A stretch of DNA of 63,332 nt from Terriglobia bacterium (lineage in GTDB: Bacteria; Acidobacteriota; Terriglobia; Terriglobales; Acidobacteriaceae), in the NCBI GenBank assembly GCA_021324365.1, contig JAJPJE010000103.1, positions 1-63,332 on the forward strand, in the 5' to 3' direction. A model generated the notes under the pieces. That model did not search any database. It was given only the letters and a program-made list of their open reading frames with translations, and was not told the DNA's origin. Both the position numbers and the translations under genes were made by a program. Below are positions 45,367 through 53,120 of the stretch, piece by piece; the first letter of the stretch is position 1; every line of letters begins with the position of its first letter.

Positions 45367-46389
45367 ATGAAAGCCGTGCGGTTCCACGAGTTCGGCGGTC
45401 CCGAAGTGCTGAACTACGAGGACATCCCAGAGCCGGAAATTCGCAGGGATCAGGTATTAGTACGTGTAAGAGCCTGCGCCCTCAATCATCTCGATCTCTT
45501 CGTGCGCGGCGGATTACCTGGGGTCAAATTGCCGCACATCAACGGCAGCGATATAGCCGGGGAAATCGCGGAAGTCGGGGAGTACGTCACCGGGTTCCAA
45601 AAAGGCCAGCGTGTCCTGCTGGCGCCCATGGCCTTTTGCAATCATTGCCCAGCCTGCGTTTCCGGCCAACAAAATTTCTGCCCGGAATTCACCGTGCTTG
45701 GCTACCGCAACGACGGCGGAAATCGCGAACTGATTGCGGTCCCGGCGGTCAATGTGATCCCCATCCCCGACTCCCTGACATTCGAGCAGGCCGCGAGCGT
45801 GCCGCTGGTTTTTCTGACTGCCTGGCACATGCTCGTCAGTCGTGCGCGGATTCGCCCGGGCCAGAGCATTCTGGTGCTTGGCGCCGGATCAGGCGTGGGT
45901 ACCGCCGCGATCCAGATTGCGAAGTTGTTTAGCGCGACTGTGATCACCACGGCCGGAGACGAGCGCAAGCTGGATCTCGCGCGCCAGCTCGGCGCCGATT
46001 TCACCATCGACCACTATAGGCAGAAGATTTCAGAAGAAGTGAAGAAGATTACCTCGAAACGCGGCGTGGACATCGTCTTTGAGCACGTGGGCAAGGCCAC
46101 CTGGGACGAGAGCATGAAGTCATTGAGGCCGGGCGGCACCATCGTAACCTGTGGCGCGACTACCGGTCCCGAGGTTAACATGGATCTACGGTTTCTCTTC
46201 TCGCGTCAACTTTCGTACCTGGGGTCGTTCATGGGGAACATGGGCGACCTGCACAGCGTGCTCGCAGAAATCTTCAGCGGCAAACTGAAACCAGTTGTAG
46301 CTCGAACCTTTGCCCTGAAAGAAGCAGCGGAAGCACATCGCTACTTGGAGAGCAGCCAGATGTTCGGAAAAGTCGTGCTGGTCGTTTGA
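45367..46389 (+). CDS. zinc-binding medium-chain dehydrogenase/reductase
   Basis: 340 aa. MDR fold: N-terminal GroES-like part with structural zinc cysteines CNHCPACVSGQQNFC and VRVRACALNHLDLFVRGG, then the NAD(P) loop GAGSGVGTAAIQIAK. The catalytic zinc site is atypical: N-H-L-D replaces the usual Cys, so it may act as a quinone reductase/crotonyl-CoA-type enzyme. ATG with GGAGG. The upstream TPR gene diverges from it. Confidence 0.9.
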   Translation: MKAVRFHEFGGPEVLNYEDIPEPEIRRDQVLVRVRACALNHLDLFVRGGLPGVKLPHINGSDIAGEIAEVGEYVTGFQKGQRVLLAPMAFCNHCPACVSGQQNFCPEFTVLGYRNDGGNRELIAVPAVNVIPIPDSLTFEQAASVPLVFLTAWHMLVSRARIRPGQSILVLGAGSGVGTAAIQIAKLFSATVITTAGDERKLDLARQLGADFTIDHYRQKISEEVKKITSKRGVDIVFEHVGKATWDESMKSLRPGGTIVTCGATTGPEVNMDLRFLFSRQLSYLGSFMGNMGDLHSVLAEIFSGKLKPVVARTFALKEAAEAHRYLESSQMFGKVVLVV

Positions 46390-46433
46390 ACAGTGCGCGG
46401 GTGGCATCATAATAAGAGATTAGGGGATGGCTT

Positions 46434-46598
46434 ATGTGCAGCAATTTCGGAATGAATCTCCATCCTGAACGGCCTCCAGCCAATATCGAAAACAGCATTT
46501 TCCATGCGATTGCGCGATGGGTTGAGCGCGTTCGCATCGTCCTCTACTGGCGACGCAACCGGCAGCTCTTTTGGACTGAGTTGCAGTCGAAACAGTAG
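46434..46598 (+). CDS. 54-aa basic small protein
   Basis: ATG 46434 is preceded by AGGGGATGG about 8 nt upstream and the frame runs 54 codons to TAG. The product starts MCSNFGMNLHPERPP and has an amphipathic, Arg/Trp-rich helix (AIARWVERVRIVLYWRRNRQL). Codon use looks coding and no larger gene covers this stretch between the dehydrogenase and the flavin reductase. The Arg-rich helix recalls DUF1127-like small proteins, but identity is not established. Confidence 0.5.
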   Translation: MCSNFGMNLHPERPPANIENSIFHAIARWVERVRIVLYWRRNRQLFWTELQSKQ

Positions 46599-46603
46599 CT
46601 CAC

Positions 46604-47209
46604 TCATCTCTTCGGACGAATCAATTCGAAGCGATCGCGAGTGCGGCAATACCAGTCCGGGGCAGCCATGCGTCCAATCAGGTACAGGTTTTCACTTCGA
46701 ACCCGCCGCTTTTCGATGTCGAAGAACTCATCCCGTAAGTGCAGACGCTTAATCACCCCGATGACGACCCGGTTCCTGCCGATTGTGAGGACCTGAGATT
46801 CATTGCACTCCAGGCTGGCAGGCGCTTCGGCGATCCGCGGCGTTTTGACCAGTGACGAATTGGCCGTATGCAGCCCGGAGCGCGCCAGTTCACTAGTCCC
46901 GTATGGCAGCGGTGCTGCGCATTCATTCATCGCATCGGCAATGGCTTCGTCCACCAGGTTCACTACGAATTCGCCGGTTAACTGAATATTGACAGCCGTG
47001 TCCTTGGGACTGCCATCGTCGCGATCGCCCGGAGCAATAGCCACAATCGGTGGATGTGCGCCCATTAGATTGAAGAAGCTGAATGGAGCCGCGTTCACGT
47101 CGCCCTGCGGACTGATGGTCGTGACCAGCGCAATTGGACGAGGCGTCACCAGGCTTGCCAGGATCGTGTACGCACGATCCGCATACTGTTTTTCGAGGTC
47201 CAGTTCCAT
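46604..47209 (-). CDS. flavin reductase-like FMN-binding split-barrel protein
   Basis: 201 aa. The split-barrel core is visible from LVTPRPIALVTTISPQGDVNAAPFSFFN to GEFVVNLVDEAIADAMN and FVVNLV strands. Such proteins bind FMN and either transfer electrons to a partner oxygenase or serve in flavin reduction. No partner is nearby. The ATG is at 47209; its 3' end is 5 nt from the small ORF. Confidence 0.88.
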   Translation of the reverse strand: MELDLEKQYADRAYTILASLVTPRPIALVTTISPQGDVNAAPFSFFNLMGAHPPIVAIAPGDRDDGSPKDTAVNIQLTGEFVVNLVDEAIADAMNECAAPLPYGTSELARSGLHTANSSLVKTPRIAEAPASLECNESQVLTIGRNRVVIGVIKRLHLRDEFFDIEKRRVRSENLYLIGRMAAPDWYCRTRDRFELIRPKR

Positions 47210-47328
47210 TGCTTAACAGTAGCATCTGCTCTGGTTCGTGTGCTGGATGGACGTTTGTGCTGACGTCCATGGGACCTTGAGTCGATTGTGTGGCGCGGAC
47301 ATTCCTGTCCGCGCTCGACGTGACACTC

Positions 47329-47877
47329 TCAAGGCTGTTTCGCTTCATTCATAGCTATCTTCTCCGTCGACCCGGGCAGTTGCGCTGACGCAGCCGGTTT
47401 CGCCGGGGGCGGATTGGGGTGAGGCTGGTTGAAGGCGTACTGATGCTCTGCCTCGGTGAAAGAGGATGTATCCTCGTCGCGAAGTTTGGCCAGCAGGAAC
47501 TGCGCGAGATTCGGGGCTTGTTCTTCCTTGGGTGGAGGAGGCGGAAAGACTTCGCGATCGGGACAGAGCAGGTTGGTGCTACTGAGCTGGAGAGCCCAGA
47601 GGAGTTGGCCTGCGGTTTTGTTGTCGATGGCGTTGTGGGTGAGAGCACGCATGATCTGGATGATGCAGGCCTGGATCGAAGCCGTGTTCTCGGCGATCGG
47701 GAGGCGGAAGCGCTCGGCGCCGGGCATGCGGTCGCGTTCGTAGAGAAAGTTGTGAAAATGGCAGTATTTCTGATTGCGCATGGCCGTCTGGCGGCATTGC
47801 ACGCCGTCGAGTTTCATGTGCATGCACTGATTTGCGCCGAAGGCGCCCTTACCGGGTTTTGGTACGATTTTGATCAT
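47329..47877 (-). CDS. conserved hypothetical with N-terminal zinc-type Cys/His motif
   Basis: 182 aa; ATG 47877 with AGGA 6 nt upstream. The N-terminus has CMHMKLDGVQCRQTAMRNQKYCHFH, a Cys-Cys-Cys-His cluster with the 'G(T/V)xCxxxAxxxxxxCxxH' style found in many phage-associated HGG-type proteins. A middle helical region follows, then a Pro-rich C-terminus (PPPPPKEEQAP). It may bind zinc and nucleic acid; the role is unknown. A perfect 7-bp inverted repeat lies just upstream. Confidence 0.68.
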   Translation of the reverse strand: MIKIVPKPGKGAFGANQCMHMKLDGVQCRQTAMRNQKYCHFHNFLYERDRMPGAERFRLPIAENTASIQACIIQIMRALTHNAIDNKTAGQLLWALQLSSTNLLCPDREVFPPPPPKEEQAPNLAQFLLAKLRDEDTSSFTEAEHQYAFNQPHPNPPPAKPAASAQLPGSTEKIAMNEAKQP

Positions 47878-47889
47878 AAGTTCCTAAGC

Positions 47890-47905
47890 GTTACTTCTAA
47901 GTAAC
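47890..47905. promoter_or_regulatory. inverted repeat GTTACTT-CT-AAGTAAC upstream of the Cys/His protein gene
   Basis: Perfect 7-bp arms with a 2-nt spacer lie 12 nt before the ATG (on the minus strand). The position fits an operator or a hairpin in the leader. Confidence 0.35.
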
Positions 47906-48127
47906 ACCACCCTCCCCCCTCTGCAATCGGAAAACAAAGGGTTTACGGGGCAGTCTGTCTGTACATATCGCATGGCGAAGGGTTTAAGGCCGCTATATCG
48001 CATAACAAAGGAGTTAGCGGATCCTTCGGCTTCGCTCAGGATCTGGGCTGCGGGCTCGCACGCCCGCAAAACGCCTTGAGTTGTCAGAAAGAGGTACGTG
48101 GTGATGGTCATATTGTATCTAGAAGAT

Positions 48128-48148
48128 ATGTATTGTTATGCAATACAT
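48128..48148. promoter_or_regulatory. 8-bp perfect inverted repeat in an AT-rich island
   Basis: ATGTATTG (48128-48135), spacer TTATG, CAATACAT (48141-48148). A TTGTTA(16)TAGAAT pair overlaps it on the plus strand and could act as a promoter. It faces no accepted gene. Confidence 0.3.
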
Positions 48149-48250
48149 TTCTTTTAGAATACAAGCAAAATCGTGAGAGATTCGATGTGCGGTGCAGGAA
48201 TGGGAAGAGGGTGGGTTAAGTGCTTTGGAGTGAGTGGGGATGATTCGTCT

Positions 48251-48287
48251 CCCACCCACGCCAAAAGAAGGCGAGGGTGGGGCACCC
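48251..48287 (+). repeat. hairpin repeat copy 1
   Basis: Member of the family CCCACC-n-GCC-AAAAGA-AGGC-n-GGTGGGGCACCC. It has a G+C stem, an AAAAG loop and an unpaired GCACCC tail. Same orientation as the other five. Confidence 0.85.
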
Positions 48288-48342
48288 TGCGTTTCGCACT
48301 TCAGATTTTGGGAGAACTAACAAACCGCAACAGTTTCGGATT

Positions 48343-48378
48343 CCACCTCTGCCACAGGAAGGCCGAGATGGGGCACCC
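48343..48378 (+). repeat. hairpin repeat copy 2 (diverged)
   Basis: CCACCTCTGCC, loop ACAGGA, GGCCGAGATGGGGCACCC. The loop AAAAG is altered to ACAGG, so the copy is older or mutated. Confidence 0.75.
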
Positions 48379-48857
48379 GCCGCGGGACGCCTGCGTTACT
48401 CACTGGATGTGGCGGCGGATTCGGAGACGATCGGATATTTCGCCAGCTCGCGGACGATCTTCACGGTTTCGAGACTGACGTGGATGACCTGTCCGATGAG
48501 GCGGACGATGTATTCGGGGTCGTCCTCGCGATTGGGGTCGTTGGTGATGCCGCTGCGCTTGTCGGTGGAGACCTGGTACTGGTCGACGATCCATTCGAGG
48601 GTGGAGCGGTTGCCGAGGCGGTATTCGTAGGTCTCGGGCGGAATGCCGCCGAGGGTGAGAAATGAGTTGTAGGTCAGGGTGGATTTGTCTTTGCTCAACT
48701 TCATCTTTTCCACGCGGAGGTTCAGCTTCTCGTTGGGATTCTCGATGCGTTGGAGCGGGCATTCGGGCTGCTGCTCGTAGTTGACGTGGAGGTCGGCGAG
48801 GGTTTTGCCGGCGGCTGCGAAAGCCCAGAAGACCTGCCGGTTATCGAGATCCTTCGT

Positions 48858-48894
48858 CCCACCTCTGCCAAAAGAGGGCAGAGATGGGGCACCC
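48858..48894 (+). repeat. hairpin repeat copy 3, inside the restriction-gene remnant
   Basis: CCCACCTCTGCC, loop AAAAGA, GGGCAGAGATGGGGCACCC. It lies in the segment that interrupts the specificity-domain coding region. Confidence 0.85.
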
Positions 48895-48947
48895 TCAGTT
48901 TTGTCATTTTTCACCGCAAGGGACGCGGAGGCAGAGGTTTTTTGCTT

Positions 48948-49051
48948 GTCATCACGAGCGCCCGCTTTTGGCGCGAGGGATCTGCTTTTTTGAAATGCAG
49001 TTCCCTCACTCGAACGCGGGGGATTCGCCGCGTTCTCGTTCGTGATGACAA
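48948..49051. repeat. inverted repeat TTGTCATCACGA flanking about 100 nt
   Basis: TGTCATCACGAGCG near 48948 is matched by CGTTCGTGATGACA near 49051 (about 12 of 14 paired). It borders the inserted block in the specificity domain, suggesting one small inserted element with terminal repeats. Confidence 0.5.
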
Positions 49052-49814
49052 TGGAACTGGGTGGCCCATTCAAGCCTTCGTTTGGCTTGAGTGGGGTGGT
49101 GAAGTAGCCGTTGGCACCCAGGAATGGGATGCGGGGGAGTTCGCGCTTGAGGTTGCTGGATGAGCATCTTTTCGACGGCTTCTTCCGACAGGTTGGGATT
49201 GATCGCCTGGCGGCATAGTTCGTAAAACCCGCCGAAGCTCTCGCGGAAGCTGCGATTCGATTTCTTCTCTTTGTCGATCAGGTCCTTGGCACGCTCGGCG
49301 ATTTCGGGGATGCGCTCCTTGAATTCGGCGACGGCTGAGTCCCATTCCTCGTGGTCGGGCTCGCGGTACTCGAAGAAGACCCTGAGGAGTTCGGCAAGGT
49401 TCTTCGGGGCGGTGATGTCTTCGTTCAGACCCTGGCGAACGCCGTGCTGATAGAGGCGCCTGAAAAATGATGTTGGAGGTCGGAGAGCCCTTGTCGATCT
49501 TCGACTTAATCTCACGTTCGAGGTCGTCGCGCTCGTCCTTGGCTTCCCAGAAGCCGCGCCGCTGTTTCCAGTAATCGAGCAGGGCACCGTCAACGATTAC
49601 GCGGTGAGCGCGATCTTTGGTCTTCGCAATGGAGTATTCGGGAACGAGCGTCCAGTCGAGGCGCTTCGAGTAGCCGCGCAGGACGGCCTGGAAGGCGCTG
49701 CGGACGGCCATTTCGTGGTCAATGTGAAGCTGGCCGTACTGGTTGAGGACGGTGTAGTAGTCCTTGATGATCTTGTCGGCGGGCTTGATGTTGAGCTGGG
49801 TCACGGTCTCCTGA

Positions 49815-49855
49815 ACCCAGGTTAACGCCAAAAGACGGCGCGAACCTGGGGCACC
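49815..49855 (+). repeat. hairpin repeat copy 4 (variant arms)
   Basis: ACCCAGGTTAACGCC, loop AAAAGA, CGGCGCGAACCTGGGGCACC. The arms differ from the other copies but the loop and the GGGGCACC tail are the same, so it is a related subfamily. It lies at the 5' end of the restriction-gene remnant. Confidence 0.8.
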
Positions 49856-49859
49856 AGTC

Positions 49860-49887
49860 GTTTCGAGTTTCACGTTTCGAGTTTCAC
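49860..49887. repeat. 14-nt tandem direct repeat
   Basis: GTTTCGAGTTTCAC occurs twice in succession (49860-49873, 49874-49887), followed by a partial third unit. It sits between hairpin copies 4 and 5. Confidence 0.8.
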
Positions 49888-49890
49888 GTT

Positions 49891-49927
49891 CCCACCTCTG
49901 CCAAAAGAAGGCAGAGATGGGGCACCC
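49891..49927 (+). repeat. hairpin repeat copy 5
   Basis: CCCACCTCTGCC, loop AAAAGA, AGGCAGAGATGGGGCACCC; nearly identical to copy 3. Confidence 0.85.
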
Positions 49928-49937
49928 TCAGATTTCA

Positions 49938-49976
49938 CCCACCCACGCGCCAAAAGAAGGCGAGGGTGGGGCACCC
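49938..49976 (+). repeat. hairpin repeat copy 6
   Basis: CCCACCCACGCGCC, loop AAAAGA, AGGCGAGGGTGGGGCACCC; closest to copy 1. It lies 10 nt after copy 5. Confidence 0.85.
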
Positions 49977-50566
49977 GCAAATCCTCTATTGCGAGATGCG
50001 TAGATAGAACAAACGCTCGAAAGAGTTCCGCACGGTAGCTCCTAAGATTTTCGTATCGTGTGCGGGGGTCGGCATCCTGAATGTTATACAAGAAGCTGGT
50101 AAGCTTCGTAATCTGTACCTGCAAGCGAATTGCCCTTGATTCGAAGTTCGACCTACGCGCGCCAATTGTCATGATTTCGAATCGTAAATCTTACTCACTA
50201 TCGGTGCGTATTACTTCGTCAGGTTCTGTCGCAGGAAGCGAATCGCGTTCCCGCTGCGATCCCTAAGAATTTCTTCATTGAATGGTGTGATCGTACAACA
50301 TGGACGGTTGGCGAACACGTTGTTCTGTGTACCCAGGGAAACATCTGCGTATCTTTGCCAAATGCATAGATGGATTCGGCTTCGCCTCACCATGACCCTG
50401 AGGTAAGGGAGATTGCGTTCTCGGCTGGAAATCCAGTGGTAGCCGTAGACAAACAGCAAAGAGTGATTGCCGAACGTGACACAGTGCCGGGCTTCACTGC
50501 GGCTTCCAGTCACCGGGGGTCATGCTGACGCGGAGCCTGAGCATGCGAAGGGGAGCGGAAGCATCT
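49977..50566. other. 590-nt stretch without a supported gene
   Basis: A leftward frame (50172 to 49870) encodes a helix-like peptide containing QVQITKLTSFLYNIQDADPR, but its C-terminus is translated repeat; it could be a gene fragment. A second leftward frame (50513-50211) shows no recognisable features. I accept neither as a gene. Confidence 0.5.
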
Positions 50567-50914
50567 ATGTATTTCCCAAGAGAGCCACGACCCGGTTACG
50601 TGTACATCATGAGCAACCGCTCCAAGAAGCTGTATGTCGGAGTGACCAGCAAGCTCGAGTTGCGAGCGTGGCAGCACAAGAACCACGTCTTCGTGGGTTT
50701 CACGAGCAGGTATCTGTTGGACCGCCTGGTGTACTACGAAAAGTTCTCCAGGATTGGAGCCGCGATCGATCGGGAAAAGCAGATCAAAGGCTGGAAACGA
50801 GTCAAGAAGATGGCTCTGATCGTGAGTATGAATCCGACGTGGCGAGATTTGAGCGAAGACTGGGGCAAACCGGCGAAGAAGATGACGGGACCAAAGCCGG
50901 AAGCGAATACGTAG
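50567..50914 (+). CDS. GIY-YIG nuclease-family protein
   Basis: 115 aa from ATG 50567, with GCGGAAG upstream. The GIY-YIG fold is seen as GYVYIMSN and KLYVGVTS, the catalytic Arg in LELRAWQHK, and the late AIDREKQIKGWKR helix with the Glu, as in YhbQ/UPF0213-type proteins. Such single-domain proteins are small DNA nucleases of uncertain role. A terminator-like hairpin follows. Confidence 0.82.
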   Translation: MYFPREPRPGYVYIMSNRSKKLYVGVTSKLELRAWQHKNHVFVGFTSRYLLDRLVYYEKFSRIGAAIDREKQIKGWKRVKKMALIVSMNPTWRDLSEDWGKPAKKMTGPKPEANT

Positions 50915-50950
50915 CTGCAGTACGCGCGACTCTCACAGGCCGTATCGCGC

Positions 50951-50985
50951 AAAGAAAAACCGTCCTGGCGGGGCGGTTTCTTTCA
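50951..50985 (+). terminator. terminator-like hairpin after the GIY-YIG gene
   Basis: Arms around AAACCGTCC and GGGGCGGTTT with a TGGC loop, flanked by an A-rich 5' side and a TTTCTTT 3' side. It could work in both directions, for the GIY-YIG gene and the leftward mini-ORF. Confidence 0.6.
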
Positions 50986-50998
50986 CCAGAGTACAGCC

Positions 50999-51130
50999 TC
51001 AGAACTTGAGAACGATTCCGGTAGAAGCGCGTACATTGCGGCTTGTTCTTACATTGTGAAAGTCGGTCTGGGCGAAGGCTGGTGTCATGACGAGGGCCAG
51101 AAGAGCAGCACAGCAAAATAGCTTGCGCAA
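50999..51130 (-). CDS. 43-aa ORF: signal peptide joined to a beta-barrel-like C-terminal strand
   Basis: TTG 51130 has GAGGA 5 nt upstream. The product is a clear signal peptide (RKLFCCAALLALVMTPAFAQ) followed by only 22 residues, ending RASTGIVLKF. A terminal Phe after alternating residues is the assembly signal of outer-membrane barrels. It is either a gene that lost its whole middle by an in-frame deletion, or a genuine short secreted peptide. Confidence 0.45.
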   Translation of the reverse strand: MRKLFCCAALLALVMTPAFAQTDFHNVRTSRNVRASTGIVLKF

Positions 51131-51350
51131 GACATTCCTCGGATTATCGATCTGCCGGCTCCGGATCATCGGCACCCACAGACCATGGTGATACTGCTGT
51201 ACACATCACTTATGCCCGCGTCGCCGGAGCATCTACGAAGGCAGGTTTGAGCGTACTCACGGTGAGCTTTCGAAGTCGACTACAAGATTCACCAGTCGGT
51301 GTCAGCAGTTTCCATTTGCAGACATCTTGTGCTCACGGGGATGAAGAAGC

Positions 51351-51950
51351 ATGGCGGCCGCGTCTGTTAAAATAGAACTCAAGATGGCATCGCAAGGACA
51401 AGATCGTCTAGACAACCTGGTGGGCGCGAAAGATGGCATCCACCGCTCCGATTCGGTCACATTTGGAGATCCCGTGCCGCAGGGCGTCATCCTGACGCAG
51501 CTCGACAAAGTCGTGAACTGGGTCCGCAAGAGTTCAATCTGGCCGATGACCTTCGGCCTGGCATGCTGCGCGATCGAAATGATGTCGATGGGCGCTTCGC
51601 GCTTCGATATCGCCCGTTTCGGAGCCGAAGTATTTCGTCCTTCGCCACGGCAATCGGACCTGATGATTATTGCTGGACGCGTGTCCCAGAAGATGGCGCC
51701 GGTGATCCGGCAGCTTTGGGAGCAGATGCCGGAACCGAAATGGGTGATCTCAATGGGCGCATGTGCGACGTCGGGTGGGGTGTTCAACAACTACGCCCTG
51801 GTCCAGGGCGTAAACCAGGTGATCCCGGTCGATATCTACGTTCCCGGATGCCCGCCCCGCCCCGAGCAGCTGATTTACGCGATTACGCTGCTTCAGGAGA
51901 AGATTATGAACGAGCGCGGTTCCTTCAAGCAGACGTTGAACCTGGCATAA
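51351..51950 (+). CDS. nuoB: NADH-quinone oxidoreductase subunit B
   Basis: 199 aa. The 4Fe-4S (N2) cysteines lie in [11 protein letters not shown], in MGACATSGG and in [11 protein letters not shown], all intact. It carries the last Fe-S cluster before quinone in complex I at the cytoplasmic membrane side. The N-terminal extension of about 45 residues is longer than usual (ATG 51384 would shorten it). No other nuo gene is in the window, so it is either a second copy or detached from its operon. Confidence 0.92.
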   Translation: MAAASVKIELKMASQGQDRLDNLVGAKDGIHRSDSVTFGDPVPQGVILTQLDKVVNWVRKSSIWPMTFGLACCAIEMMSMGASRFDIARFGAEVFRPSPRQSDLMIIAGRVSQKMAPVIRQLWEQMPEPKWVISMGACATSGGVFNNYALVQGVNQVIPVDIYVPGCPPRPEQLIYAITLLQEKIMNERGSFKQTLNLA

Positions 51951-52112
51951 AATCGGAACTTACGAATTTCCACAAACGGGTAGCTTCGGCTACTCGTTGT
52001 CATTTAATAACCCCTTCGAATTCAGCAAGGCAGCGGAACTGACACCGATTTGCATCCTATTGACCACGTCGGCCTTCTCTGCTGATAGAGAGCTGCTGGC
52101 ATCGGGTATTCA

Positions 52113-53120
52113 GTGCGAAATCTACTTTCACTGGCAATTGGCGTTTTGGCACTTTCGTGTGCGCTGTGGGCGGGAGATCTGCGGCGGATCGCGATGGTCG
52201 ATCTCCCGGGAGAGCCCGGGTTCGACTCCATTGCGATGGCCAATGGCAATCTCGTAATCGCGCATTCCGCAGCGAATACGGTTGACATCTTCAACATGCC
52301 TCGCCGACGGCTGATTGCGCAGATCAAGAATATCCCTGGCGCGAGCGGTGTTGCGGTAGACGCGCAGGGCGGCCGTGTGTATCTCAGCAGCAAAACATCG
52401 CCGGGCATTTACGTCGTTGCCATGCACGACTGGAGCGTGGAGAACACGATCCCAACGGATGCTCCGGTAGACACGATGTTGTTCTCGGCTTCGGCCGGAA
52501 AGCTGTTCTTGAGCAGCGAAGTCGCGCAGATCATTACTGCCGTGGATGTAGCTCACGGCAATTTCCAGCAGAAGCTGAACGTACAGGGTTTGCCGCAGGG
52601 AATGGCCTTTGATCCGGAACAGTAGCTGTTATTCGTAGCGCTGGGCGACCAGGCGCAGGTGATCGGAATCGATCCCGCGATGCAGATCGTGAAGAGATTT
52701 GCGTTGCACGGTTCTCAACCCACGGGAGTCGCATTCGACGTCGCCGAGCACAGTCTGTTCGTTGCCGTGCGGTCGGCAGTAGTCGAACTCAATGCCGCAA
52801 CTGGCGCTGAAATGGGGCGAGTGACAGCGGAGCCCGGTGTCGACTCTTTGTGGCTCGATGGCAGCAGCCGTACCCTTTATGCGGAGTCCGGTCACAAAGT
52901 GCAGGTCATCCGGGTGGCCGGCGGACGTCTCGCCGACGCGACCGAGAGCAGCATCGACGTGCGTGGCGAGGGCTTGGCGTTCGATCCATCTACAAACCTC
53001 GTGTATGTGCCGGGCGGACGCGAAGGCAAATCGAAGCTCTTGATCCTGAAACAACTGGGAACACGCAATCAGTCTTTGGCACAGGAGAACGAGAGCGGTC
53101 CACAGGTTGCGACGCGGTAA
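52113..53120 (+). pseudogene. exported YVTN/YncE-like beta-propeller gene interrupted by one amber codon
   Basis: A signal peptide (GVLALSCALWAG) from GTG 52113 is followed by propeller blades (GNLVIAHSAANTVDIFN, GRVYLSSKTSPGIYVV). The frame stops at TAG 52623-52625, then continues in the same frame, reading LLFVALGDQAQVIGIDPAM and further blades (SLFVAVRSAVVELNAATGA, NLVYVPGG) to TAA/TAA-region 53120. The break falls in the middle of a blade, at FDPEQ-stop-LLFVAL, where a sense codon is expected. One base change (for example CAG to TAG) explains it. It is a recent pseudogene, or read through if a suppressor exists. Confidence 0.8.

Larger units (their letters stand above)
47878..48395. other. 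518-nt non-coding stretch with repeats and an AT-rich segment
   Basis: No supported gene. It contains the inverted repeat at 47890, a palindromic block at 48019-48042 (GGATCC...CTCAGGAT type, resembling a dispersed acidobacterial repeat), an AT-rich segment around 48100-48175 and hairpin repeat copies 1 and 2. A short open frame at 48173 (+) simply reads through repeats and is not accepted. Confidence 0.6.
48396..49815 (-). pseudogene. remnant of a type ISP (LlaBIII-like) restriction-modification enzyme
   Basis: Read on the minus strand, the 5' part (from about 49812) encodes the type ISP N-terminus: NQYGQLHIDHEMAVRSAFQ, IVDGALLDYW, FWEAKDERDDLE and NIIFQA. After a frameshift near 49460, LYQHGVRQ, FFEYREPDHEEWDSAVAEFKE and FYELCRQAINPNLS follow in another frame. 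At about 49155 the reading jumps from AVEKMLIQ directly to NLKRELPRIPF, which normally lies beyond the helicase and methylase domains. The C-terminal specificity region follows (ADLHVNYEQQPE, YRLGNRSTLEWIVDQYQVS, VSLETVKIVRELA), interrupted by about 270 nt containing a hairpin repeat. About 1,000 residues of core are missing, so the gene is dead. Confidence 0.82.
50915..51350. other. 436-nt region between the GIY-YIG gene and nuoB
   Basis: Holds the terminator hairpin and the 43-aa mini-ORF described separately. From 51131 to 51350 I see no gene and no convincing promoter hexamers. Confidence 0.5.

Noticed and set aside
46407-46649. 80-aa leftward frame
   Set aside because: It covers the 54-aa rightward ORF and the end of the flavin reductase gene, and lacks a ribosome site and conserved features.
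48173-48478. 101-aa rightward frame
   Set aside because: It reads through two hairpin repeats and has no conserved features.
48251-49976. Possible CRISPR array
   Set aside because: The repeats are palindromic elements at irregular distances inside a dead gene, with no spacers of equal length and no cas genes.
49870-50172. 100-aa leftward frame
   Set aside because: Its C-terminus is translated repeat; the first half could be a gene fragment but nothing identifies it.
50211-50513. 100-aa leftward frame
   Set aside because: No ribosome site, no motif, and unusual composition.
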